DNA of 64,000 nucleotides from Serinus canaria. Lineage: Eukaryota > Chordata > Aves > Passeriformes > Fringillidae. Each line of letters starts with the position of its first letter. The first letter of the stretch is position 1. The DNA is taken from assembly GCF_022539315.1 (NCBI RefSeq), contig NC_066317.1:40270435-40334434 (forward strand). The letters run 5' to 3'. The notes under the pieces are model-generated. The model was given only the letters and a program-made list of their open reading frames with translations. It had not been told where the DNA came from and ran no database searches. Both the position numbers and the translations under genes were made by a program. Of this stretch, positions 28,649 to 39,904 are shown piece by piece.

Positions 28649-30460
28649 GCATCCACAATTTACTTCTGTGCATCTTACCTTCTGTGAGCTCAAAGGGAAT
28701 CTGAGCATTTAAGGCTTTGAAGCCACAGTGATTCCTCAGTGAAAATAATCAATGAAAAAAGATACTGGATAGAGATTTCAGTAAATGGGAAGCTAAAATA
28801 CACCTGTGGCTCTTCTTACTACAGGTTAACTTCAGATTCCAGAGATCACATTGCCTTAAAAGCATAGTGGGAAAATATTTCTAAAAGTGGTAGGCTTGTC
28901 CTAATGTTTGCTCTTTGTGTTGCAAGCATGACTGTAAATCTAATTACGGAATTTCTACCTTATTATTAAAGTTTGTTGTGTTCACAGTGAAACCACTTGG
29001 CATGGGAGCCACTGTGTGTGACCTGAAGTGGGATAGAGATTTCCTGTTGGAAATATACAGTAAAAACATGCATGGCAATGTGCCAGAAAAAGGGGGAACA
29101 ACAAAAAAGGAAGAGATTCTGAAACCAGACAATTAAATACGGTGGGAGATGCTGTTAAATAGAAACTATTGCAAATCAGAAATATTTAATATGCATGCTT
29201 AATTGAGAAATCTGGATAAGAACAAGATTTTAGGAAGGCTGTCAGCTTTCAGGGAGAGTTCTTAGAGATACAAAAATATTTCCACAACACAAGAATATCT
29301 AAGTCCTAAATTCTAACTTCTTTACTACTTCCTTATGAAAAAAGGCTAAAATATTTAAGAGCAATAGTTATATATACATGAATCCAGCACTGCAAACATG
29401 AAACATTGAGGAACCTCTTTTATAAAATGGCAGTATAATGAAGTGAAATATTTTGACCTTCTCTAACCCTGTCTAAAAGGTTAACTCAAAAGTTAGTGAC
29501 TTCTCCTTTGTCTGGCTCCAGGGTCCTCTCTTTGGGATTAGAATTCCCTGGATGAAAAGTAAAGGCATTGACATAATATATGTGCTAGTACTGATGCATG
29601 CTTGCTGGAGCAGTGGAAGATGCAGTGAAAAGGGTTCCAAAGGCTGCCTTTGAAACTGTCTCAATAAAGAGAGGAGAGGTTGTGTTTGAACAGGAATCCA
29701 TCCTAGAGCTGAATTCTCAGTTCTCTAATTTGCCTCCTGGCTAGGCTAAGTTAAAGCAACCTAACCATAGTGAAATGAACTGTTGTGACTGCTCTTACAA
29801 GCCAGAATATTCCAGATACCTGTTCTGTTCAGGCAATGTGACCTATTCTGCAGTAGCAGTTGATCTTTACAGTCAGAGCAACACATCAGAGAAGTGTCAA
29901 AGCTGATGAGTCAAAGCTGTACTTTATCTCTTCATATTTACTGGCATTTTGAATGTTACTTCCAGGTGAAAAACACTTTAGTCAAAGCCACTGCTCTTGG
30001 CTGGCTGCTAGATATCTTAAATCCCAAACAATGCCTGGAGTTCTCAGCTACCTGCCCTGGCCATGTTCCCAGATTTCATTCACAAACACATTTTTTATTC
30101 TACAAGAGGAATTAAACAAAGAAATGTATGGAAGTAAATGCTTCTGTCTTTGAAGTTTGGGATGATGCTAGTGAACATATTCTGCCTGTGAATCCCCCAC
30201 GTACTCTTTTCCACTTTTGTGTCAACAAAAAGATAATGTAATTTAATTTTTACAGCTTGTAAATTAGCAATAATTGACTGAGCAACCTTAGAAGAATTAA
30301 TTCATCTAAAAGTCAGGTGACCTGATAGGTATTTCAACAGCACAGTTAAACTTAGCCAAATCGATGTAATCACAAGAGAAGAAGCACCTATTATTGTCTC
30401 AGGAGGCACATCCAAGCTAACTCTGTGCCACACTGTCCTCCCTTCTTGCTGCCTTGATGT
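28649..30460. other. Spacer upstream of TLR3
   Basis: No gene or repeat recognised. It may hold distal TLR3 control sequence, but nothing specific is visible. Confidence 0.5.
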
Positions 30461-30484
30461 TGCAGGAAGTCCCCCGACAAGACT

Positions 30485-30491
30485 TGACTCA
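30485..30491 (+). promoter_or_regulatory. AP-1 consensus site
   Basis: This is an exact TGACTCA heptamer about 260 bases upstream of the ISRE-like site. AP-1 elements occur in known TLR3 promoters. A 7-mer also arises by chance, so this is moderate evidence. Confidence 0.4.
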
Positions 30492-30639
30492 GATCTTTAG
30501 TGTTCAGGTCTGCTCTTTCCTGCTTTTTTTGTGATAAATCTGTATGTTTCAATTCGTTTACTCGTGCTCAGCATCCACAAGCAGCAGCCCGACTGTGGGG
30601 TTAGGAGCTATCTCCATCCTCAGCACCTCTGAAACCTCT

Positions 30640-30858
30640 CATCTCAGGAGGGTTCGCTGCGGACGGGGGACCGCGGCTGCCGCTGCTCGGGACGCTGATC
30701 CCGCCGACTGCCGGAGCCGGCCCCGCTGCTCCCCGCTTCCCTCGGCTTTCGGTTTCACTTCTGGCTCTGGGCAGAGTGTTTCCTCACGGTTTTCGTGTGC
30801 TGAGAAACAAGTGCAGAGGTGGGATGCTTCCAGACACACAGGGATAAAGTCCGCAGAG
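30640..30858 (+). promoter_or_regulatory. TLR3: TLR3 promoter and untranslated exon 1
   Basis: This is the only GC- and CpG-rich stretch upstream of TLR3. A minus-strand ISRE-like site lies at 30747-30758, and a strong donor (GAG|GTGAGT) starts at 30859. Exon 1 of TLR3 is non-coding in other vertebrates, with the ISRE just upstream of the start site. I therefore infer that transcription begins near 30780-30800 and that exon 1 ends at 30858. The exact start site cannot be read from sequence. Confidence 0.65.
30747..30758 (-). promoter_or_regulatory. ISRE / IRF binding site
   Basis: On the minus strand the sequence reads GTGAAACCGAAAG, fitting RNGAAANNGAAA, the core of the interferon-stimulated response element. 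It lies about 100 bases before the predicted exon-1 donor. TLR3 is interferon-inducible in mammals through such a site. Confidence 0.7.
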
Positions 30859-33581
30859 GTGAGTCGGTAAAATTCTTCACTTCAAAGTAAGAAATGTGAA
30901 TATCGAGGTGCAAAGGTAAAGCGCTGCTCAGGAGTTCGGGTGATTTCCTTGATACTGGATTTTTCTTCACTTGCAAGTTAGCCAAGTCAGCGCCAGTTTT
31001 TAAAGTTCTTGCTCATAATGTTAAAACTGTATTTCTTTCTTTTGCCCACCTGAAAGGCTGTCCCTGAATTTTGACAGTGGGTGTGTGCTTTCTTCACTGG
31101 ACCCCCAGATACAGCTAAAACACCTAAAGCTGGTTCCAGACTTTTTACAATGAAATATCCAGGAAAAGGCAGCCCATTTGGCCTCGCTGGAAGTCAGCTA
31201 AAGAACCTGGTTTGTGATTGCGCAGTACATTTCTTCCGCCTTTCAAACTTAAAGGTGAGCCTGGCCACAATTGCTGCAGGAACCAGCAGCTGGCTGGTCA
31301 CCCTAAAACAAGCCTTGAGAATGATGCAGACCAGGATGCAAGCTTCTGGCACAGATAAGCTTCCCTTTTGTCTTCCTTAGTGTTTCCAGCAGTTGGGGTG
31401 CACAGGAAAGAGGTAGGATAAGTGGTCCTTTATTTTCTCAGCTACAGGGATACGGGGGCTATGCATAGAAGCAGCTGTCGGCAGGACCAAGAGTTTGTTG
31501 TCCCCTCCTCCTCCCCATTTACCGGTGGCAGATAAGTGGAGAGCCAGGCTATAAGAGCTGCAGGATGTGGGTCAGCCTGACATGCAGTACCCAGCAGGGA
31601 ATTGTTTTTTTCATTAAGGTTTATTTTAACCCATCTTTTGTAATCCGTTGTGTGTGCCTTTGCAATGTTTTATGTCCCTCTATCCCTTGCTTGTACCCCC
31701 ACTCCTACTGGATTATACAACTGTCTCCCCTTAGATGGCCAGGTTGCTCCCAAAAAGGCAGCCATGAGATTCCCCTCTGGCCACTATAATGTGACTTCTT
31801 GCCACTGGAGCAGTACTAATGCATGCCCTCTGAAAAGGCATGTCAGCTATGGAATCAAACTCTGCTGGGGTCTGACCTGCTAAGCTCCTGTTTGGCTGCA
31901 GGTTACACTGTCAACTCCTTAGAGTGTTTTGTTATGCTAGTGGAAATTTGTTTCTTTAGAAAACATCAGTTATGAAGAATTCTTCCTTTTTTCTATACAA
32001 ATGTGCAGGCTTAATTTCTCTTCTCATTTCTTGTTTCATTGTTTGCTAAAGTGTGATAGTCTAATGTGCTCAAAGCTCGATCATATTAATTAAACACAGC
32101 TTCCTAGCAAAGGAAAATGGGAGCTGTAGAAGAAAGAAAGCTCACACTTCCCATGAGTTAGTCTTTTGAGAGGCTCCTCTAGCTTCCTGCTAAGTCTAGG
32201 CAGGTTTATTCCCATCTAAAGCCTGTTCTGTACTGGGGCACTAATAGCCTTCTCTGCCTGGGAGCCCATCCTGCTGAGACTGAACTAATTGGTAAATTGA
32301 GGTTGGTAGGTAGGTTCCAAGTTTGTTGGCAGAAGGCCATACAGATAAGTGTGTATCAAGACTGGAGACACTGTCACACATCAGGGTTGAAAGTATAAGC
32401 TTTCTATTTTTTAAAAAAGAAAAATATTGAAGACAGGAACCTAAGCTTACTGTCCTCTGCTGCAGCATGAAAAAAACGTTCTGGCAAGCACTCACAATGT
32501 ATGTTCTCCCTCTACTAAAGATTAGTTCTGTAGAGAATAATATGGAAGATACAGAGGACTCTTCTTTTGATTAGAAGAAATGCCATTTAATTAGACAAGC
32601 TCTATGACTCAGAAGGCTAGTCAAACCCTTCTGAGCTCTCACAGCTCTGCTCTCATCAGAATTTTTATGGAATTAATTTTCTTTCTTTGCACAATAAAAT
32701 TTCATTACAAGATCACCAGGTGAATTTAATGGATACCAAATGGAAAAGGAACAAAATATGAAAAAGCCTAAGATTCATTAGAAATGTAATGACAAAACAG
32801 GTAGAGACATTGAAAATTACAGTTTCAGTGTTGATATCCTAATCTAAATGACCAAAAGATATAAATGGAGTGGAGTATATAAATTCTTAAAGGTATAAGT
32901 TTTCCTGAAAGTATTTGGATAAATATATTGAATCTAGGGGCAGTGTCTCCTCTACACCTTGGCTGTTATCTGTTTATTTCTCTGATTAGGTTGGTACTGA
33001 TTTATTTTGTGTGTTCTTACTTTCTCATATATGTTTCTATAGCCTGGTATTCCTTCTTTCTTTATAAGATGGAAAGACAGAATTTTGTGTGATTGACTTG
33101 TAAAATAAAAACTGGCAAGAACAGTAAAAGAAAGAAGTGATATATTATGTATTTTTACTGCATATAACTATAAATATTTTAGATGTAATTAAGCTCAGAG
33201 ATTAGTTACTAATATTGAGATGCTTATGTACAATTTGTCATGTTTATTGTATTTTATGAATGTTAAAGCAATGCAAAGTTAATCAGAAAAGAGAAAGCGA
33301 TTGGAATTGTTCATTGATAATAGATAAAGTTGGTCGCTTTTTGAATATATCTATTTTTGTGCAAAACAATGTTGCTTTTAAATAAAAGTATTTATTTAGA
33401 GATATTATTAGACATAACTCTTCTGCAGAAATAAATGCAGAAAAAATTCATGGGTTAAAAAACCACTGTTTGCTTACTATGAAATCACATATTTTTTAAG
33501 CCTTGCTTGCTTAGCTTTCAGTTGAAGACTCAAGTCATGTCGAAATGATTGTAATCTGCAGTGTTCTTTTTGCCTTTGCAG
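30859..33581 (+). other. TLR3 intron 1
   Basis: Bounded by the inferred exon-1 donor and the exon-2 acceptor. Short chance frames are present around 31.1-31.9 kb, with no domain or splice support. I see nothing else in it. Confidence 0.6.
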
Positions 33582-34030
33582 ATAGAATGATGCGAAACGC
33601 TATTCTTTGGTGGAGCAGCTTATGTGTCAGACTGATGTTTGTCTTCTGGCCATGTGCATCAACTGGAAAGCAATGTCATATCCAAAATGAAATGGCTGAC
33701 TGCAGTCACCTAAAGCTGACTCAAATTCCCTCTGATCTTCCAAACAATATAACGAGTTTGGACATTTCTCATAATCAGCTAAAACAGCTAGGTCCTGCAA
33801 ATTTGACCAAGTACAGCCAGTTGGTTTTCTTGAATGCAGGCTACAACAGCATCTCTAAACTGCAACCAGAATTGTGCCAAAATGTGCCCCTGTTGCAGAT
33901 TCTGAAGTTAGAACATAATGAATTGTATAAGCTCCCTGACAGAGTCTTTGCTTCCTGCACCAACCTGACTGAGCTCAGTCTAGGATACAACAGACTAAAT
34001 ATAAAAAATCATCCTTTCAAAGCCCTGAAG
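33582..34030 (+). CDS. TLR3: TLR3 exon 2 (first coding exon)
   Basis: The acceptor TTTGCAG ends at 33581 and the donor GTAAGA begins at 34031. The coding part starts at 33587 and encodes residues 1-148: signal segment, LRR N-cap and the first LRRs, including the N-terminal RNA-binding histidines in ADCSH, SHNQL and EHNEL. It ends in phase 0 after HPFKALK. Confidence 0.95.
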
Positions 34031-37000
34031 GTAAGAGTTAGAAATACACCTTTTCATGTAAAGTATAAATGGGAAATTTACTGTATTGTCCAGTGTTATG
34101 CAGAACTTCCTTGATATCTCAAAATACCCAACATATAATCTTTCACTGATTTTTGCTGCAGAAGAGGCCTTGTGGCTTCTTCTGTTATAGCATGTTGGAG
34201 TCTCAGTCATCTTTGTGAGTCAATGCTCTCCATTCCTTTTTCCGTATTGCATCCCTTTGAAGCATCTCTCCCATGCAGGATGTGTGCTGAGCCAATAGCA
34301 GCAGCAGATGAGAATAGCAAAGTGGATGCTGTGGAATCTGAGCTGCCTGGGTAGCTGGTAACCTCAATTCTCAAGGTTGAGGTTTAAGTATTCAAACCAG
34401 GAAGGCCATTGTTTAGGCTGAATGTAGTGTCTCTCAGGACTTTAAGAACTGAGAAAGAGTAAAAATGTTTTTATTGTACCTTTACTTTCTCTGGTAGTTT
34501 ACATGTGGTTAAATATTCTTGTCTGTAGCAGAGATTGGGGGACCACCACAGAAAGCAGGGAAGGACTATTTCACTATCTTTGCACCAGGCAGGACTCATG
34601 CAAAGGGAAGAGCCTAAGGACAAAAAAAAGTAAAGTAAGGACAATGTGTAGGTACTAATTGTCACTCAGTGTTCCAATGAGTGTGCATGTGGTTTTGAGT
34701 CAGTCTGAACTTTCCTGCTAAACTCAGTATTCCAGCACAATTGCATGAGGTGTACTTGCTTGCATTGTAGGACTGCTGGCACAACTAAATACAAGCGAGT
34801 GCAACCAGCTTCCATGTTGGGAACTTCACCTTCCTCATTCCATTACGGGGCTGGACCACGCTGAAAATGTATTAAACATTGCACGGAATGCAATGTTTAA
34901 TACTGCAGTAGTTGTAACTGCAGCCAGCTGTAGACTTTTGCATTTATCACTTTATCTGAGGCAGGATCAGATGAATCAGTGAATCAAGGAACTAAATCTA
35001 CTTTGGTTTGCAGTAGATACATTAGCAGGTTAATACCATTAATACCATGAAAGTTACTGGTGTGAAAAATTCAGAATACTTCTTCCAGTAGGAGCTTGAA
35101 GCTGCCATTTCTGTATTATACATTTATTTTAAGTGTAGTATTGCAACTAATTTCTAATCAGTTATACTCTAATGAAATATTCCCAATTTTTTCTGTGTAT
35201 TACATAAAATCAAAATTTAAAAAAAAATTGTACTTTTTTTTCTTGCATCTTCTCTCCAGAACTTGAAAATTTTGGACCTATCTCATAATTCTTTGAAGTC
35301 AGCCAATTTAGGATTGGAGCAACAGTTGGAGAAACTTCATGTACTCATGTTGGAGAGCAATCAAATCACTGAGTTGAAAAAGGAAGACTTCAGTTTTCTT
35401 AGCAACACCTCATTGAATAGTCTTGATTTGTCATCAAATCCACTAAAAGAGGTAGGAAGCATTTCAACAGAAATTTAACAGGTGTAAGTATAAAATGGAA
35501 CTATCCTTTATGGTTGTATGGCATTTACATTACAGTTCTGATCCACTGAGGTCCAAAACCCATTCTATTTTATACAGCATTCCTCCTGACCTCCAGCAGT
35601 GATTTACAGAATTACTGTTTTGCCACTGAAATCAGCAAAGGCTGGTTTCATGTAGATCAGAGGTCTCAAGCCAGACCTAAATTGAGATGCTCTTAGAATC
35701 CTTACCAGCTATTTTCTGTGCAAAACTTTTTTTGCATGTGCTGAAGGTGAAGGCCCGACACACTTTCTAAGTGGGTAAAAAGTGTGGTACTGTGCAAGTC
35801 TGATTATACAATCTAGGTTTCACTTCCCAATTAATCAAAGAGAGTGTTCAACTTGTGGCTGTGAGAACATCAGAGAAATAATCATTTCAGAAACATATAC
35901 CCGCTCCTTTAAAAAAACCCCACGTGTGCTTTGTCTTCCATCTGTGCTATCTGATCTGCTTTTCAGTGTTTTGATTCTTTGAAGAGTGATGGTTAAGTGT
36001 GGCAATTCTAAACTGGTTGCCCCTCAGCACATGAATACTGAATTTCCTTGGTTCATTTGGGTTTTGTTTGTTTCTTTTGCTTTGTTTCCCAGTTGATTAA
36101 TCTCTAAAAAATAGGTACCTTGAACCTACAAGAATATTTTAAGGTGGTATAATTTTGTATCTCTGCTAAGAGTGAATCCCACCATCCTCATTTACTTGGC
36201 CTCTTCATCCCTCCCTCTTCCTGATACCAGCTTTTATGAGGCTAGGTGCTGGACCACTGGGGAAACTCTACAGGTGTTTTGGCTTGGTTAGCTTGTAGGC
36301 ACACTCATTCCCTACCTGGTTCATTGTGTGACTGCAAGTGGGGCTATTCTGGCACAAGGATGGTAAATGGCACTACTCCTTTCTTGGGCGCTGCTACTTT
36401 GTGCCACTTTCAGCTACTCTGGTTTTGCAGTACTGCTATTTAAAAAGCAGCCTTATGCATTTGAATCATTCTGAAAAAGGGAGTATTTAATGCCTCAGCT
36501 GATAGCTTAATCAAGATGAGGGGCCAGCACTATGATAAAAACTTGCGATCCATACTGTGAAACCAAGTGTATAGCATTAGATTTCATAGTAGCTTCGGCT
36601 TGCACAGAGAAACTGGGTTTCTTGTCTGTCTGCAGACCTAAAAACTAGTAAATTAGTATACCTAGCAGATACCAATAAAAGGAAACTGAAGAAAGATATC
36701 AAAAATTTTAGGATACTTCCAGAGAAGGAGTTTTGGTTGTTGGATACAAACTTGCATCTCACTAAGCCATTTTCTGTCTTCTTCTAAAATAATACTACTC
36801 AGATTTATGATAATCATGTTATAAATGGTAGAACTGTTGTCACAAGAGGTGTAAACTCCAAAAAGTGTTTGTCTGAACTTGGCTATTGAGCAGTCTGAGT
36901 TTAGGAGTTCTATTCTTCTTGGAAATCACGTTTGAAAGCCTTTCCAAGTTTTCGTTTTATTGGACAACTTTCTTACATAATCCCCTTGTTTAGCTCAAGA

Positions 37001-39904
37001 CTTTTTTTTTCTTGTCCTTTCAGTTTCATCCAGGATGTTTCCATACAATTGGAAATTTGTGTGGCCTCATACTGAACAATGTTGAACTTGGTGAAAATCG
37101 CACAAAGAAACTTTGTACAGAATTATCAAACACAGCAATTCGAAACCTCTCACTGAGCCATGTGAAACTTTCCTACATTGGCAAGTCAACTTTCCAGGGA
37201 CTGCAAGGAACAAATCTTACCATTTTAAACCTTTCCCAAAATTCTCTCTCTGTCATAGAAAATGACTCATTTCAGTGGCTTTCAAGTTTACAGTACTTAA
37301 ACCTGAAGTTTAATAATATTCGTGTATCTTCACGTTTATTTTATGGATTATCCAGCCTTAAATATTTGAATCTCATAAACTCACTTACTGGGAAAATTGA
37401 AGATTTTTCTTTTCATTGGCTATACCACCTGGAGTACCTTATAATGGATAATAACAATTTTCCAGGAATTACTGCTAATATGTTCACAGGTCTGAACAAC
37501 CTGAAATATCTGAGTCTCTGCAACTGCAACATAAATTTACAAAGAATAACTAATAAAACATTTTCATCACTTGCTAATTCTAGCTTACAGGTTCTCAACC
37601 TCACAAAAACCAGAATCTCTACAATAGAAAGTGGGGCATTTTCTTCCCTGGGACACCTGAAAATTCTTGATCTTGGTCTCAATGAAATTAGTCAACAGCT
37701 TACAGGTCATGAGTTTAAAGGTCTCAATAATCTACAAGATATTTATCTTTCCTATAATAAAAACTTGACTTTGCAAAGTGAATCATTCATTTTTGTCCCA
37801 AGCCTTAGAAAACTGATGCTGAGGAAGGTAGGCTGCAGTAATCTGGCACTTTCTCCTTCACCTTTTCATCCTCTACGAAACCTCACTGTCCTGGACATCA
37901 GCAATAACAACATAGCAAACATAAAAGAAGACTTGTTTGATGGACTTGACAAACTTGACATCTTGGATTTGCAGCACAATAATTTAGCCCGGCTTTGGAA
38001 ACATGCAAATCCAGATGGCCCTGTTCTTTTTTTAAAGGGTCTTCCCAATTTGCAAATTCTTAATTTAAAATCAAATGGGCTTGATGAAATTCCGGTTCAG
38101 GTTTTCAAGGGTCTGTTTCAATTAAAACACTTGGATTTAGGCTCAAATAATTTGAATTTGCTTCCAGCAGCTCTGTTCGATGACCAAGCCTCTCTGAATT
38201 CATTGAACCTTCAGAAAAATCTGATAACCTCAGTTGAAGAAAAAGTATTTGGCCCACCTTTCAGGAGTTTGAGAAGACTAGAGATGGATTCCAATCCATT
38301 TGATTGTACCTGTGAAAGCATTGCTTGGTTTGCTGATTGGCTTAATGAGACCCAAGCAGATATACCTGGATTGAGGTCCCAGTACATTTGCAACACCCCA
38401 CCTAAATATCATGGTAGTCTGGTTTTGTATTTTGATAGTTCAGCCTGCAAAGACAGTGCTCCTTTTAAACTTCTTTTTGTGATCTCTTCCAGTATTGTGA
38501 TGCTATTCATTTTTATTGTCCTTACCATCCATTTTGAAGGGTGGAGAATAGCTTTCTACTGGAATATTTTAGTCAATCGAATGCTTGGTTTTAAAGAATT
38601 TGAGAGACAAGAGGAAGAGTATGATTATGATGCCTATGTTATTCATGCAAGAGAAGACAAGAATTGGGTGTCTAAAAATTTCATGTCTCTGGAAAAAAAT
38701 AACCACTTTGAAATTAAGTTTTGTTTAGAAGAACGGGATTTTGAAGCAGGTGTATGTGTATTTGAAGCCACAATTAACAGCATAAAAATGAGCAGGAAGA
38801 TTATTTTTGTTGTGACTGAACACCTTTTACAGGATCCCTGGTGTAAAAAGTGAGTAGGATTTGAAATTTTATCTGTAAGGGGAAAAATTTCTTAAGATAT
38901 ATTTTAATAAGACCATTTTTTAATTGTAATTTAATAAAAAATAGCATTTAATGAAAAATACCCTCTCAAAATCTACCTCAATATATTTACCTAATATATT
39001 GTAAAATATACTTCAAAATAATTCCTAAGTTAATAAAGCTAATTGTTTCACACATACGGTAGTGTATATTTGAATATTTAAGTCAATGTTTTAGGCATTT
39101 TCTTGGATGGTTTTTGTGGGTTTTTTGTTTGTTTGTTTGTTTGATTTATTTGTTTGGGTTTTAGGTTTGTTTTTGTTGTGGTTTTTGGGTTTTTTTTTTT
39201 GGTTGGTTGGTTTGTTGGTTTTCTTTATGCTTTTGTTTTTTTTTTGGGTTTTTTTTTTTTTGTGGAGGGGCTGTATTTTGCTTTGTTTTGTTTGGTTGGG
39301 GTTTTTTTCTCAAGTTAGGCTGACATCTTTGCAGACTGCTTTCCTTAAATCACACATTTGAAGAAGAGCAACAATGAGTGAGACCACTAGCATTGAAAGA
39401 ATATTTTTGTTTGCCTTTAAATTAGTCTTTTCACTATTTTTATATAGTGGTCTCATAAAGAAAGGGATTTTGCTAAACAAGGCTATATCAAGACAGTACA
39501 CTTAAATTATACTTTTAGAGCATTATTTTATTTTTTTTTTAGTTAGAGGCAACTAATTTAAGAAAAGTAATAACCATTGTATATCACAAAATAGACATTA
39601 AGACCCCTGTTAATCTTTTCTTTCTCTTTTTATTTTTTAAAAGAAAACACTGATTTTGCCTTATTTTTGCTTCAGTTTCAAGGTGTATCATGCTCTCCAG
39701 CAAGCTATTGAACAAAGTCGGGACTCCATCATACTGATCTTTCTTGATGATATCCAAGATTACAAGTTGTATCATGCACTGCACCTGAGAAGAGGAATGT
39801 TCAGATCTCGCTGCATCTTGAACTGGCCAGCCCAGAAGGAACGAGTTAGTGCATTTCATCAGCAATTAGTGATGGCACTTAAAAGTAAAAGTAAAGTGGA
39901 ATGA
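33587..39904 (+). CDS. TLR3: Toll-like receptor 3, four coding exons, complete
   Basis: Endosomal receptor for double-stranded RNA that signals through TRIF (TICAM1) to IRF3 and NF-kB. The spliced CDS is 33587-34030, 35260-35451, 37024-38849 and 39676-39904: 2691 nt, 896 residues plus stop, against 904 in human. All junctions are GT-AG and phases match (0, 0, 2). Order: hydrophobic signal segment (about residues 5-25), LRR N-cap beginning near C30, more than 20 leucine-rich repeats, LRR C-cap with motif NPFDCTCESIAWF, membrane helix (about 694-714), TIR domain from about residue 745. His41, His62 and His110 align with human His39, His60 and His108; His530, Asn532 and Arg535 align with His539, Asn541 and Arg544, all known RNA contacts. 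The TIR keeps FCLEERDFEAGV, with the Ala that replaces the BB-loop Pro of other TLRs, and tyrosines equivalent to human Tyr759 and Tyr858. The start is the first of two adjacent ATGs, five bases after the exon-2 acceptor; the second ATG is equally possible. Confidence 0.97.
34031..35259 (+). other. TLR3 intron 2
   Basis: Spliced out between HPFKALK and NLKILDL. It contains a perfect 15-bp inverted repeat with a 5-base loop (34869-34903). Confidence 0.9.
34869..34903. repeat. Perfect inverted repeat, 15-bp arms
   Basis: Arms GTATTAAACATTGCA and its exact complement with loop CGGAA, in TLR3 intron 2. Confidence 0.95.
35260..35451 (+). CDS. TLR3: TLR3 exon 3
   Basis: The exon is 192 nt, phase 0 at both ends, residues 149-212 (NLKILDLSHNSL to SNPLKE). 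It follows a pyrimidine-rich tract ending TCTCTCCAG and precedes donor GTAGGA. I recall the human exon as the same length. Confidence 0.94.
35452..37023 (+). other. TLR3 intron 3
   Basis: Spliced between exons 3 and 4. AT-rich sequence; I see no other feature. Confidence 0.9.
37024..38849 (+). CDS. TLR3: TLR3 exon 4 (main LRR, membrane and TIR exon)
   Basis: The exon is 1826 nt, opening FHPGCFHTIG after acceptor CCTTTCAG. It codes for most LRRs, the C-terminal RNA-binding site, the LRR C-cap, the membrane helix (LLFVISSSIVMLFIF) and two thirds of the TIR domain. It ends in phase 2 at donor GTGAGT (38850). Without splicing, the frame stops at once (TGA 38851-38853). Confidence 0.96.
38850..39675 (+). 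other. TLR3 intron 4 with G/T-only block
   Basis: Donor GTGAGT, acceptor TTGCTTCAG. It starts with an in-frame stop and has an AATAAA at 38933-38938. The block 39105-39310 is almost purely G and T on the + strand (TTTG, GGTT and T runs). Confidence 0.9.
39105..39310 (+). repeat. G/T-only low-complexity block
   Basis: Nearly all G and T on the + strand: TTTG repeats, GGTT repeats and T runs. The hydrophobic 84-codon frame across it is an artefact of this composition. Confidence 0.9.
39676..39904 (+). CDS. TLR3: TLR3 exon 5 (C-terminal TIR)
   Basis: The acceptor TTGCTTCAG ends at 39675. Its first base completes an Asn codon, then FKVYHALQQAIEQ to the stop TGA at 39902-39904. It encodes the last quarter of the TIR domain with DDIQDYKLYHALHLRRGMF, where the Tyr matches human Tyr858, and ILNWPAQKER, the conserved box-3 region (FW-like NWP). 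Confidence 0.96.

Noticed and set aside
31081..31883. Frames in TLR3 intron 1 as an extra coding exon
   Set aside because: No homology to the TLR3 N-terminus and no phase-compatible junction; the signal peptide is already supplied by exon 2.
39107..39361. 84-codon hydrophobic frame looking like membrane helices
   Set aside because: It is the translation of a G/T-only low-complexity block in TLR3 intron 4.
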